Shown in pieces: positions 26,829-34,201 of a stretch of DNA of 47,165 nt. Under the pieces are notes generated by a model. It ran no database searches. It was not told the origin of the DNA and saw nothing but the letters and a program-made list of their open reading frames with translations. The position numbers and the translations under genes were made by a program. Location of the stretch: contig CAMLGF010000026.1 in the NCBI GenBank assembly GCA_946479515.1, positions 1 through 47,165 on the forward strand, written 5' to 3'. This DNA comes from an uncultured Pseudomonadota bacterium (lineage in GTDB: Bacteria > Pseudomonadota > Gammaproteobacteria > Steroidobacterales > Steroidobacteraceae). Position 1 is the stretch's first letter. Each line of letters opens with the position of its first letter.

Positions 26829-27485
26829 ATGCCCGAAGCCTCACGTCAGACCTATCCCTTCGCCCTGCCCGATCTGCCCTACCCCTATGCCGCGCTGGAA
26901 CCGCACATCGACGAGACCACGATGCGCCTGCATCACGACAAGCATCACAAGACCTACGTCGACAAGCTCAACGACGCACTCGCGAACGCCCCGGACCTGC
27001 AGAAGCTCCCGCTCGTCGAACTACTGCAGCGCGTCGACCAATTGCCCGACGCGGTTCGCACAGCCGTGCGGAACAACGGCGGCCAGCACTACAACCACGA
27101 CCTGTTCTGGAATTCGCTCGCGCCCGCGGGCGCAGCCGGCGGCGAGCCGCGCGGCGAGCTGGGCAAGGCCATTGCGGCGGAATTCGGTTCCTTCGCGGCC
27201 TTTCGCGAGAAGTTCACCGACACCGCCGTGAAGCACTTCGCGAGCGGTTGGGTGGCGCTGGTCCTGCAGCGCGGTGGCAAGCTGCGGATCGTCGAACTGC
27301 ACGATCAGCAGGTGCCGGCGCCCTGGGAATCGGCGCCGCTGTTCATCGTCGACGTCTGGGAGCACGCCTACTACGTCAAGTATCAGAATCGCCGGCCGGA
27401 ATTCCTCGCTGCGTTCTGGAACGTGGTGGACTGGAACAAGGCCGAAGAACGCTTCACTCGCGGCCGCACCGCAGCAGGGGTGTAG
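26829..27485 (+). CDS. Superoxide dismutase (Mn/Fe family)
   Basis: A 218-residue cytoplasmic SOD without signal peptide, dismutating superoxide. Metal ligands are visible: H35 in MRLHHDKHHKTYV, the NHDLFW histidine, and D and H in DVWEHAYY. The NNGGQHYNHDLFW segment is closer to the Mn-type GGxxNH pattern than to Fe-type AAQxWNH, and LHDQQVPAP carries a Gln near the Mn-type position, yet both features are mixed, so Mn, Fe or cambialistic use cannot be settled here (sodA versus sodB). The ATG at 26829 is preceded by GGAG. Divergent from the barrel gene over 213 bp. Confidence 0.94.
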   Translation: MPEASRQTYPFALPDLPYPYAALEPHIDETTMRLHHDKHHKTYVDKLNDALANAPDLQKLPLVELLQRVDQLPDAVRTAVRNNGGQHYNHDLFWNSLAPAGAAGGEPRGELGKAIAAEFGSFAAFREKFTDTAVKHFASGWVALVLQRGGKLRIVELHDQQVPAPWESAPLFIVDVWEHAYYVKYQNRRPEFLAAFWNVVDWNKAEERFTRGRTAAGV

Positions 27486-27554
27486 GATATTTCTGACCGT
27501 GGTAGGCCGCGTACGCCGGACAGGCGATGCCCTGCGCGAATGTAGACTCCAGCA

Positions 27555-28235
27555 ATGCACGAGATAACTCAACAAGTTGTGGAGACGTCCCGGCCCATGA
27601 ATCGCACCAGAGTCATGATTGTGGATGACCATCAGGTTGTCCGTGCCGGCCTTAAAACCCTGATCAACGGGCAACCGGATCTCAGCGTGGTGACCGAGGC
27701 GAGTTCCGGGCGTGAAGCCATGGAACAACTCCGACAGCACACCGTCGACGTGCTGCTGCTCGACCTGTCGCTGCCGGACGTCTCGGGCCTCGACGTGCTC
27801 AAGCATGCCAAGGCGCACTACGAGTCGGTGGGCGTGCTCATTCTCTCGGCATTTCCCGAAGCGCAATACGGGCTCAACGTACTGCGCGGCGGCGCCAGCG
27901 GCTTCGTCGGCAAGGGCACGGACGAATCCGAGCTGTTCCGCGCCATCCGCACCGTGGCGCGCGGCGGACGTTACGTCGGCCCCGAGCTCGCCGACCTGCT
28001 GGTCGCCGGCGTGCGCGGCGATCCGAACGCGCCGCTGCACAGCATTCTCTCGGAGCGCGAGTTCCAGATCTTCTGCAAGCTCGCCCAGGGCGAGTCGGTC
28101 TCGGAGATCGCGAACCGCCTGTTCCTGAGTGTCAAGACGGTGAGCACCTACCGCAGCCGTATCCTCGAGAAGATGTCCATGAAGAGTAATGCTGACATCA
28201 CCACTTATGCGCTGCGCAATAACCTCGTCCAGTAG
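27555..28235 (+). CDS. NarL/FixJ-type response regulator
   Basis: 226 residues: receiver domain with D23/D24 in MIVDDHQVVRAG, phospho-acceptor D70 in LLLDLSLPDVSG, Ser in ILSAFPEAQ and Lys in FVGKGTDE; then a LuxR-type helix-turn-helix (LSEREFQIFCKLAQGESVSEIANRLFLSVKTVSTYRSRILEKM). A transcription factor whose partner should be a HisKA_3 kinase; the only one in the window is at 28724-29458. An alternative ATG at 27597 (MNRTRV) is equally good, since the first 14 residues are outside the domain. Confidence 0.94.
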   Translation: MHEITQQVVETSRPMNRTRVMIVDDHQVVRAGLKTLINGQPDLSVVTEASSGREAMEQLRQHTVDVLLLDLSLPDVSGLDVLKHAKAHYESVGVLILSAFPEAQYGLNVLRGGASGFVGKGTDESELFRAIRTVARGGRYVGPELADLLVAGVRGDPNAPLHSILSEREFQIFCKLAQGESVSEIANRLFLSVKTVSTYRSRILEKMSMKSNADITTYALRNNLVQ

Positions 28236-28263
28236 TAGTTAGCCCCTCGTCACCGCAGGGGCC

Positions 28264-28764
28264 ATGGATGAGGCCATGCACAGCTCACCGCACCCGCCCG
28301 CTGGTTCGTCCACGGATTCGGTACAGAGATTGTCCGGCGACAAGGCCGTGCGCCCCAACGGGACGCCAGGCAAACCCCTGCGCATTCTGCTGGTCGAGGA
28401 TTCGCCCCTGTTGCGCAGCCGCCTCGAAGGCATGCTGGCGCAGTACTCGGCATTCAAGGTGACCGGACTCGCGGCCGCGGAGGCCGAGGCGGTCGAGAAA
28501 CTCGACTCCATTCCCTATGACGCCATCGTGGTCGACGTGGAATTGCGCCCGGGCAGCGGCATCGGCGTGATCCGTGAGGCGCGCGCGCGCAATCGCGACC
28601 TGCCCGGCGGCGGCCACGTGTGGATCGTGGTGCTCACCAACTACGACTTGCCGACGGTGCGCGAACGCTGCATGTCGGCGGGAGCGGACTACTTCCTCGA
28701 CAAGATGCGCGAGATCGACCAGCTCATGCCGATCCTGCTGCAGATCGCGGGACGAAAACCCTGA
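28264..28764 (+). CDS. Receiver-domain response regulator with N-terminal extension
   Basis: 166 residues: an unstructured Ser/Pro-rich N-terminal 36 residues, then a receiver domain with ED in LLVEDSPLLRSRL, phospho-acceptor D91 in AIVVDVELRPGSG, T in VVLTNYDLPT and K in YFLDKMREID. No output domain. It follows the NarL-type regulator by 28 bp, so the two are probably co-transcribed. Its last 41 nt overlap, in antisense, the 3' end of the histidine kinase gene on the other strand. Confidence 0.9.
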   Translation: MDEAMHSSPHPPAGSSTDSVQRLSGDKAVRPNGTPGKPLRILLVEDSPLLRSRLEGMLAQYSAFKVTGLAAAEAEAVEKLDSIPYDAIVVDVELRPGSGIGVIREARARNRDLPGGGHVWIVVLTNYDLPTVRERCMSAGADYFLDKMREIDQLMPILLQIAGRKP

Positions 28765-29458
28765 CACGGTTGCCGCCCGGCACACCGCCGCCGCCCGCAC
28801 GGCTCTCGGTTTCGATGTGCCCACCGGCGAGCGCCACGCGGTGCCTCGCGGTCAGCAGCGCGTCGGCGAGGTCGTCGGGCGCATTGCCGTCGTCGCCGAT
28901 GGTCAGCACATAGCCTTCACCGTCACCGCCCTCGCCTTCCTGGGCCTCGACCACCACTTCGACATTCTTCGCACCGCCGCGCGCAACGATGGCCGACAAC
29001 ACTTCCTGCGCGACCCGGAAAATCGTCAGCTGCAGCGATGAATCCAGGTCCAGCGCCTCCTCGGGCAGCGTTGCGATGCAGTCGATCCCGGCGCGCTTGC
29101 AGTGCTCGTCGAAATGGCTGCGCATCGCCACGCCCAGGCCGAAGTGATCGAGCAGCGACGGACGCAGGCTCTCCACCACGCGGCGCTTGAGCACCATGGC
29201 CTGGTCGAGCATCTGCACCACCGAATCGAATTTCTCGCGGGCCTTGGCGTCGAGCGACGCGCCGATGTGCGCGGACAGCCACTGCATGTCCATCTTGGCG
29301 GCGGTGATCATGCCGCCCAGCTCGTCGTGCAGCTGCTTGGCGAGCTGCGCGCGCTCCCGTTCCATCAGCCTGAGCAGGTGCGTCGACAACTCGTGCAGCT
29401 CCGCAAGGCGCGCACGAGTCTCTGATTCCCGCCCGTGTTGTTCGTCTGATTGCCCCAT
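28724..29458 (-). CDS. NarX-type histidine kinase with degenerate ATP-binding domain
   Basis: 244 residues, no membrane segment or sensor domain. A HisKA_3 helix pair carries H44 in QLAKQLHDELGGMITAAK. The ATPase part is divergent: where NarX-like kinases have an N-box (REALSNALKHA), this has AQEVLSAIVARGGAKNVEV without the magnesium-binding Asn; DDGNAPDD stands for the DDGxG box, and the GhGL loop is missing. ATG at 29458 follows the ferritin-gene stop by 5 bp (the frame opens slightly earlier with TTG), so it is the last gene of the DUF883-YqjE-YqjK-ferritin operon. It may be a pseudokinase, or a phosphotransfer/dimerising scaffold for nearby regulators. Confidence 0.85.
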   Translation of the reverse strand: MGQSDEQHGRESETRARLAELHELSTHLLRLMERERAQLAKQLHDELGGMITAAKMDMQWLSAHIGASLDAKAREKFDSVVQMLDQAMVLKRRVVESLRPSLLDHFGLGVAMRSHFDEHCKRAGIDCIATLPEEALDLDSSLQLTIFRVAQEVLSAIVARGGAKNVEVVVEAQEGEGGDGEGYVLTIGDDGNAPDDLADALLTARHRVALAGGHIETESRAGGGGVPGGNRVRVFVPRSAAGSA

Positions 29459-29463
29459 CGACC

Positions 29464-30036
29464 TCAATCTTTCGGCAAATCTTCGAGCAAATCAACGAGG
29501 TCTTCGGCGTGCTCCTCCTCCTGCGCGAGGATGGTCTCGAACAGGCGCCGGGTGGTCGGGTCACGAGGCCCGATGAATTCCACCATCTCCCGGTAGCTCT
29601 CGATGGCGATACGCTCGGCCACCAGGTCGGCCTCGAGCATGGCGCGCAGCGAAGTCTCCTGGTCGTACTCGGAATGGGAGCGCGCGAGCAGGGTGGCCGG
29701 GTTGAGATCCGGAGCCTCGCCGAGTTGCACGATGCGCTCGGCAATCCGGTCGGCGTGCGCCTGCTCCTCGTTGGCATGCTCCAGGAATTCCGCGGCGACG
29801 AACTTGGCGCGGATGCCATGCGTGGCGAAGTAGTGGCGCTTGTAGCGCAGCACGCACACGGTCTCCGTGGCCAGAGCAGTATTGAGCAGCTCAACAATAG
29901 CCTTGCGATCCGCCTCCGGATAACTCGGCGTCACCGCGCCCTTCATGATCTGTTCGCGCGCGCGCGCGCGCAATACGGACAGATCGGAGATGAAAGCATC
30001 GCCCGGCGTGGACCCCGGTTTGACATTCGCGTTCAT
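29464..30036 (-). CDS. Ferritin-like diiron protein (bacterioferritin type)
   Basis: A 190-residue four-helix-bundle protein. Ligand-like motifs: ETVCVLRYKRHYF, EFLEHANEEQAHADRIAERI (ExxH), EADLVAERIAIESYREM and ETILAQEEEHAEDLVDLL (ExxH), the two-fold pattern of diiron ferritins. The ATG at 30036 has AGGAG at the right distance and is preferred over the frame start at 30063. The role would be iron storage or oxidation with protection from peroxide; Dps/YciF-like proteins are alternatives. In operon after the YqjK-like gene (23-bp gap). Confidence 0.88.
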   Translation of the reverse strand: MNANVKPGSTPGDAFISDLSVLRARAREQIMKGAVTPSYPEADRKAIVELLNTALATETVCVLRYKRHYFATHGIRAKFVAAEFLEHANEEQAHADRIAERIVQLGEAPDLNPATLLARSHSEYDQETSLRAMLEADLVAERIAIESYREMVEFIGPRDPTTRRLFETILAQEEEHAEDLVDLLEDLPKD

Positions 30037-30059
30037 GACTACTCCTGACTGACTGGGTC

Positions 30060-30341
30060 TCAATGCTTGCCGTGCAGACCCTGCTCGCGGCCGTGGCGGC
30101 CGTGGCGGCCGTGGCGGCCGTGGCGATGATAGCGGTTGATGAGGAAGCTGACCGCCGCCAGCCAGACGGAGCGATGCCGGAGCACGGAAAAGCCGAAGGC
30201 GCCAAGCTTCAGGGCGCGCAGTCGGGACCAGGGCGACTTCGCCGCCTGCGCCTGCAACTCGCGCAGATTCAACTCCAGCCAGGCGCGCTGCAGCTGCATC
30301 TCCGCGTCCAGCAGTCTCGCCCGCTCAAGCGGCGAGATCAT
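30060..30341 (-). CDS. YqjK-like protein with (RHG)n tail
   Basis: 93 residues: N-terminal helix MISPLERARLLDAEMQLQRAWLELNLRELQAQ, a short apolar segment (about 62-70, VWLAAVSFLI), then a repetitive basic tail NRYHRHGRHGRHGRHGREQ. Position after a YqjE-like gene, which it overlaps by 17 nt, and the helical start match the yqjD-yqjE-yqjK arrangement of E. coli. The RHG tail is encoded by four 9-bp repeats (30089-30124) and could bind metal or nucleic acid. Function unknown. Confidence 0.7.
   Translation of the reverse strand: MISPLERARLLDAEMQLQRAWLELNLRELQAQAAKSPWSRLRALKLGAFGFSVLRHRSVWLAAVSFLINRYHRHGRHGRHGRHGREQGLHGKH
30089..30124. repeat. Four tandem 9-bp repeats (GGCCGTGGC)
   Basis: GGCCGTGGC occurs four times without interruption. 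On the minus strand it encodes the Arg-His-Gly tail of the YqjK-like protein. Such a unit changes the protein length by three residues per copy without frame loss. Confidence 0.85.
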
Positions 30342-30861
30342 TCTGCGTGCTCCGTCGATCGCCTTCGCCCCGGACGTCGTCCGGCCCGCGGCCCTGCGGT
30401 CCCCGGCTCAGAGGCTGGGGACGCGCGAGTGCGCGCGACAACACCTCGAGGTCCTGGCGCAGGCTGTCGAGGAACCAGCGCAGCGACCCCACCTCATGTG
30501 TCGTCGCCTTGTGACGTGCGCGCAGCTGTGCGGCAACCGCGAGAACCACGAAGCCCGCGACCACGACCGACAGCACCGGCACCCGCAGGTGCGGCGGCAG
30601 CGCGATCGCCAGCAGCACGATGCCGCCCCAGATGGCGATGAACAGCGCAGCGGCGGCCAACAGCCTGAGCTGCACGCGCGCCAGCAGGCGCTGCGCCTCG
30701 CCCTGCAACGCAATGCCGGCCGCGTCCATGCGGGTCTCGAGCATGCGCAACAGGTGCAGCGACGTCTCCCGCGCCGGATGAGCCTCGAGATCGTGAGCCG
30801 CCGCGGCCCGGGGCTCCTCGGGGCGCACCGGTTCCTGCGTGTCGTCGGGCGTGGCGCTCAC
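30325..30861 (-). CDS. Phage-holin/YqjE family membrane protein
   Basis: 178 residues: an acidic N-terminal tail, a helical stretch with ETRMDAAGIALQGEAQRLLARVQLRL, two membrane helices near residues 68-88 and 92-112, then a basic, Gly/Arg-rich C-terminal tail. This is the holin-superfamily III (YqjE) layout. It overlaps the DUF883 gene by 4 nt and the YqjK-like gene by 17 nt, so all three are coupled. In E. coli the set is stationary-phase/stress induced and YqjD tethers ribosomes to the membrane; a similar role is inference here. Confidence 0.82.
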   Translation of the reverse strand: MSATPDDTQEPVRPEEPRAAAAHDLEAHPARETSLHLLRMLETRMDAAGIALQGEAQRLLARVQLRLLAAAALFIAIWGGIVLLAIALPPHLRVPVLSVVVAGFVVLAVAAQLRARHKATTHEVGSLRWFLDSLRQDLEVLSRALARPQPLSRGPQGRGPDDVRGEGDRRSTQNDLAA

Positions 30862-31190
30862 TTGCGGCCCAGGCGCGAAATCAGCAGCGCCGCCGCGCCG
30901 CCTAACAACGCCGCGATCGCCACGGATTGCCAGGGGTTGGTGCGCACGTAGCGGTCGGTGCGTTCCGCGAGACTGTCGACCACCTGCTCCGCCTCCACCG
31001 CCGTGGCCGCGAGCCGCGCGCGGGCTTGGTTCAGAGTCTGCGTCACCCGTTCACGCACGGCGTCGGCAGCCTCGCCCGTCTGCTCACCCAACGAGTGCAG
31101 CAGCTGCTCGGCCTGCGTGACGATACGGTTCAATTCCTCGACGGCCGGGTCCGCTCCCGTGAATTCCGGCTGATTGGCTGATGCTTGCAT
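30858..31190 (-). CDS. DUF883 family membrane-anchored protein (ElaB/YqjD-like)
   Basis: 110 residues: a long amphipathic helix (AVEELNRIVTQAEQLLHSLGEQTGEAADAVRERVTQTLNQ...), then the DUF883-typical RYVRTNPWQSVAIAALLGGAAALLISRLGRK, a C-terminal membrane anchor with GxxxG-like glycine pairs. ATG at 31190 has AGGAAAAG upstream. First gene of the minus-strand operon. ElaB/YqjD proteins bind stalled ribosomes at the inner membrane; whether this one does is unknown. Confidence 0.9.
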   Translation of the reverse strand: MQASANQPEFTGADPAVEELNRIVTQAEQLLHSLGEQTGEAADAVRERVTQTLNQARARLAATAVEAEQVVDSLAERTDRYVRTNPWQSVAIAALLGGAAALLISRLGRK

Positions 31191-31359
31191 GGGCTTTTCC
31201 TCTGGTGTGGCGCGCAGGATGGACCGGGTCTCGTGGGCTCACACTAAGATTGAGCGCCAATCCCGGTAGGATTTCGCCGACAGCAGGACTGCCCGATCAC
31301 TGCGCGTATTCCAACGGCGATGCGCGGATACTGGCCCCGTCTAGTGGAGAAGTGGAAGA

Positions 31360-32835
31360 GTGACGCGACGAGCCCCTCCCCTCGAAATCATTTCGCGTCA
31401 TACGACCACCGAGCCATCCGCCCACCGGCCTTCCCGCCGGTGGGCGGGGCTCGTTTTTTTCGGCCTGACAGCGAGCATGGCGCTGCTCGGCGGGTGCCGC
31501 ACACTTCCCGACCTCCAGCTGGCGCGCAACCTGCCCGTGTCGCGCTCGGATGTCGCCGTCGACATCGAGGACCCCGATGGCATGGTCGCGCGCGCCGCGC
31601 GCCTGCGACTGACGCGCAAGCTTGCCGCCACCGGCGACACGGCACTGCTCGACTACCACCTGGCGGCCATGCGCGAGATCGGTGCGCCACCGCTGCTGCT
31701 GGACAACGACGTTCGCCTGCTCATCGACGGCCCTCGCACGTACCAAGCCATGTTCTCGGCCATAGCCGCGGCACGCAGCTATGTGTTCGTCGAGAGTTTC
31801 ATCTTCGAGGAGGCGGTCCAGGGCGACCGCCTCCTCAGCGCGCTGCTGGGCGACGCGCGCCGGCGCGGCGTGCTCGTGTACGTGATCTACGATGCCATCG
31901 GTTCACTGACCACCGACCATGCCTTTCTCGCCGGCCTGCGCGACGCGGGCGTGAGGCTGTGCGCCTTCAATCCGCTGAACCCGCTGAACGAACGCTTCGC
32001 CGGCCTCAACCATCGCGATCACCGCAAGATCGTGGTGGTCGACGGTGAGACCGCGTTCGCCGGCGGCATCAATTTCAGCCACGCGTATCGCATTGCCTCA
32101 CGTCAGCTGAAGCGCGGCGGCTTCTCGCAACAGCAGGCCATCGAGCAAGGCTGGCGCGACACGCACATCGCCGTGCGCGGACCCGCCGCCCGGCATCTGG
32201 AGAAGCTGTTCCGGGAGACCTGGCGCACGGCCGAATGCCCGGGCGAGGTGGCTCCGGCCTTCGACGATCGGTCGTTCCGCGCTGGGGACACGGTGGTACA
32301 GGTGGTGGCGAGCACGCCGGACGATCGCCGCAACGTCATCTACGCCACGCTGCTCTCGGTGCTCGCCTATGCCCAGAAGAACATCGAGGTGACCATGGCC
32401 TACTTCGTGCCCGACGACACGCTCGAGAAGGCCCTGCAGGACGCCGCGCGCCGCGGCGTGGCGGTGCGCATGATCCTGCCGGCCTACAGCGATTTCTCCG
32501 GCGTGTTCTACGCGGGCCGCGCTCACTACGACGAACTGCTCGAAAGCGGCGTCCGGCTCTACGAACTGGACAGTGCCTTCCTGCACTCCAAGAGCATCGT
32601 GGTCGACGGCGTATGGTCGTCCGTGGGGTCCACCAACTTCGACTGGCGCAGCTTCGTGCACAACAACGAAATCAGCGTCTGCGTGATCGACCAGCAGTTC
32701 GCGCGCGAGATGACCCGGACCTTCGAGAACGACCTGCGCGATTCCCGCGAGATCACCCTGGCCGCATGGCGCAAACGCGGGCTGAAGGAGCGGCTCAAAG
32801 AGCTGCTGTGGCTGCCCCTGCAATACTGGCTCTGA
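31360..32835 (+). CDS. Phospholipase D / cardiolipin-synthase-like lipoprotein
   Basis: 491 residues with two HKD motifs: H221-x-K223 in DHRKIVVVDGETAFAGGINF and H409-x-K411 in LHSKSIVVDGVWSSVGSTNFDW. A long basic N-terminus leads into RRWAGLVFFGLTASMALLGGC with C46 as likely lipidation site, so the enzyme would face the periplasm, unlike classical cytoplasmic-side cardiolipin synthases. Expected chemistry: phosphatidyl transfer or phosphodiester hydrolysis. The start (GTG at 31360) must lie upstream of a terminator-like hairpin at 31418-31460 to include the signal peptide. Divergent from the DUF883 gene (169 bp). Confidence 0.9.
   Translation: MTRRAPPLEIISRHTTTEPSAHRPSRRWAGLVFFGLTASMALLGGCRTLPDLQLARNLPVSRSDVAVDIEDPDGMVARAARLRLTRKLAATGDTALLDYHLAAMREIGAPPLLLDNDVRLLIDGPRTYQAMFSAIAAARSYVFVESFIFEEAVQGDRLLSALLGDARRRGVLVYVIYDAIGSLTTDHAFLAGLRDAGVRLCAFNPLNPLNERFAGLNHRDHRKIVVVDGETAFAGGINFSHAYRIASRQLKRGGFSQQQAIEQGWRDTHIAVRGPAARHLEKLFRETWRTAECPGEVAPAFDDRSFRAGDTVVQVVASTPDDRRNVIYATLLSVLAYAQKNIEVTMAYFVPDDTLEKALQDAARRGVAVRMILPAYSDFSGVFYAGRAHYDELLESGVRLYELDSAFLHSKSIVVDGVWSSVGSTNFDWRSFVHNNEISVCVIDQQFAREMTRTFENDLRDSREITLAAWRKRGLKERLKELLWLPLQYWL
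31418..31460 (+). terminator. Terminator-like hairpin inside the 5' coding region of the phospholipase D gene
   Basis: A perfect 12-bp stem, CCGCCCACCGGC (31418-31429) with GCCGGTGGGCGG (31436-31447), loop CTTCCC, then GGCTCG and seven T (31454-31460). This is the form of an intrinsic terminator on the plus strand, lying 58-100 nt inside the reading frame, just before the signal-peptide codons. It may act as an attenuator when translation of the first codons is slow, or be an accident of GC-rich coding. Confidence 0.6.
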
Positions 32836-32979
32836 CGACTGTAGTCCGCAGGGCCGACACCAAGGTCAGCTCCCACCTACCCGGCCTTCGCCCGGCTACC
32901 GGCATTGCGCGCGGGCCGGTGCAGGGATGATGCGTTCCGCCGGCACCGTGACCGGTGCCCACAGAGCGGAGAGATATCG

Positions 32980-33141
32980 ATGCTTCATTACGCAATCATC
33001 TTTTTCGTCATCGCGCTCATCGCTGCCGTGTTCGGCTTTGCCGGCATCGCCGCGGGCGCGGCGGGAATCGCGAAGATCCTGTTTTTCGTGTTCCTGATCC
33101 TGGCCGTCGTGAGCTTCATCGCCAACACGGCGCGGCGCTGA
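32980..33141 (+). CDS. DUF1328 (YtjA-type) small membrane protein
   Basis: A 53-residue, almost wholly hydrophobic protein with two helices: [20 protein letters not shown] and [21 protein letters not shown]. The [22 protein letters not shown] core is the DUF1328 signature. Function unknown; such genes are often induced by envelope or osmotic stress. The preceding gap contains a small hairpin (GGCACCG 32942-32948 / CGGTGCC 32953-32959) and a GCGGAGAG ribosome site. The BON lipoprotein follows after 27 bp. Confidence 0.9.
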   Translation: MLHYAIIFFVIALIAAVFGFAGIAAGAAGIAKILFFVFLILAVVSFIANTARR

Positions 33142-33168
33142 GAATTCCAACAGTAGTCAGAGGTTCAT

Positions 33169-33720
33169 ATGCAGAAATCAAAAGGCTTTGTCAGTGCCGT
33201 ACTGCTGGTCGTTGCCATGGCAGTCGGCGCCTGCGCCTCAACCCGCACCACCAAGTCCGCGGGCGAGCAGGTCGACGATTCGGTGACCACCGGCCGCGTC
33301 AAGGCCGCGCTGATCGCCGACCCGGTGACCAAGGCGCACCAGATCGACGTCGAGACGTTCAAGGGTACCGTACAATTGAACGGCTTCGTCGACACCTCGG
33401 CGAGCAAGGAGCGCGCCGCGCAGGTCGCCCGCAACACCAAGGGCGTGACCGCGGTGCGCAACAACCTGACGGTGCGTGCCGATGGCGGCCCCTCGGGCTC
33501 GGAGCGCGTCGACGACGCCGCCATCACCGCGAAGGTGAAGGCCGCGCTCGCCGGCGATCCGCGCACCAAGGCGCACCAGGTGAACGTGGAGACCCGCGAA
33601 GGCGCGGTGCAGCTCTCCGGATTCGTCGACAGCTCGGAAGCCAAGTCGACCGCCGAGGAACTGGCGCGCAACGTCGACAACGTGAAGTCCGTGGACAACG
33701 AGATCGACGTCAAGAAGTGA
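33169..33720 (+). CDS. Double-BON-domain lipoprotein (OsmY/DolP-like)
   Basis: 183 residues: lipoprotein signal peptide with C22 (AMAVGAC|ASTR), then two BON domains, about residues 37-104 (VDDSVTTGRVKAALIADP...IDVETFKGTVQLNGFVDTSASKERAAQVARNTKGV) and 113-181 (VDDAAITAKVKAALAGDP...VNVETREGAVQLSGFVDSSEAKSTAEELARNVDNV). The two are clear internal duplicates. BON proteins of this kind bind phospholipid at the outer-membrane inner face and protect against osmotic or detergent stress. Same direction as DUF1328, and followed by a strong terminator. Confidence 0.92.
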   Translation: MQKSKGFVSAVLLVVAMAVGACASTRTTKSAGEQVDDSVTTGRVKAALIADPVTKAHQIDVETFKGTVQLNGFVDTSASKERAAQVARNTKGVTAVRNNLTVRADGGPSGSERVDDAAITAKVKAALAGDPRTKAHQVNVETREGAVQLSGFVDSSEAKSTAEELARNVDNVKSVDNEIDVKK

Positions 33721-33742
33721 TCTCTCATCGAAGCTGACCGCA

Positions 33743-33784
33743 GGCGGGCCGGGGGCGCGACTCCCCCGGCCCGCCTTCTTATTT
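33743..33784 (+). terminator. Rho-independent terminator after the BON lipoprotein gene
   Basis: A 13-bp GC stem, GGCGGGCCGGGGG (33743-33755) with CCCCCGGCCCGCC (33763-33775), followed by TTCTTATTT. It lies 22 bp after the stop codon and ends before the AAGGAGGAAGG ribosome site of the next gene. Confidence 0.85.
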
Positions 33785-33799
33785 CACAAGGAGGAAGGC

Positions 33800-34102
33800 A
33801 TGAAACCGAATCGCATCGAACGCTTCACCACCCACTGGCAGCGCCGGTTCAAGGACGAGCCCTATTACGACACGCGCTACGAATGGGAGGACTTCGATCC
33901 CGCCTACCGCTACGCGTACAAGTCATACGAGGAAAATCCGCACGCCCGGTTCGAGGATCTGGAAACCCGCCTCGAGGCCGGGTGGGACATTGCCAAGGGC
34001 AAGTCCAAGCTCGCGTGGGCGGACGCCCGGCAGGCGATCCGTTCCGCCTGGGACAGCATCGAACGGGCCATGCCTGGCGACGCCGACCGCGACGGTAGAT
34101 AG
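33800..34102 (+). CDS. Small hydrophilic protein of unknown function
   Basis: 100 residues with an excellent AAGGAGG ribosome site. It is rich in Tyr, Trp, Asp and Glu (FKDEPYYDTRYEWEDFDPAYRYAYKSYEENPHARFEDLE), with the later half helical (WDIAKGKSKLAWADARQAIRSAWDSIERAM). No signal peptide. Similar small proteins with a YEDxxPAYRYG-type core occur next to BON/DUF1328 stress genes. I cannot assign a function. It lies just after the terminator at 33743-33784, so it depends on its own promoter or on read-through. Confidence 0.75.
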   Translation: MKPNRIERFTTHWQRRFKDEPYYDTRYEWEDFDPAYRYAYKSYEENPHARFEDLETRLEAGWDIAKGKSKLAWADARQAIRSAWDSIERAMPGDADRDGR

Positions 34103-34126
34103 GAATCCCGGCCCGGTATCGTGGCG

Positions 34127-34154
34127 CAGGGTCGCGGTGTTCACCGCGACCCTG
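34127..34154. terminator. Hairpin between convergent genes
   Basis: A perfect 13-bp inverted repeat, CAGGGTCGCGGTG (34127-34139) and CACCGCGACCCTG (34142-34154), separated by only TT, so the real loop is about four bases. It sits between the convergent gene ends at 34102 and 34202. No T-run follows on either strand, so factor-independent termination is uncertain. Confidence 0.5.
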
Positions 34155-34201
34155 CCGTCAGGACAAGGCGACTGGCGACGAGCTCGGCCGGCCGCGGTCC
34201 G

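Noticed and set aside
29955..29969. Alternating CG tract (15 bp), possible Z-DNA or phase-variable site
   Set aside because: It lies in the ferritin-like gene coding for Arg-Ala residues; dinucleotide runs of this length are expected in such GC-rich DNA.
30089..30124. Possible CRISPR array in the tandem repeats
   Set aside because: Units are 9 bp with no spacers and are coding.
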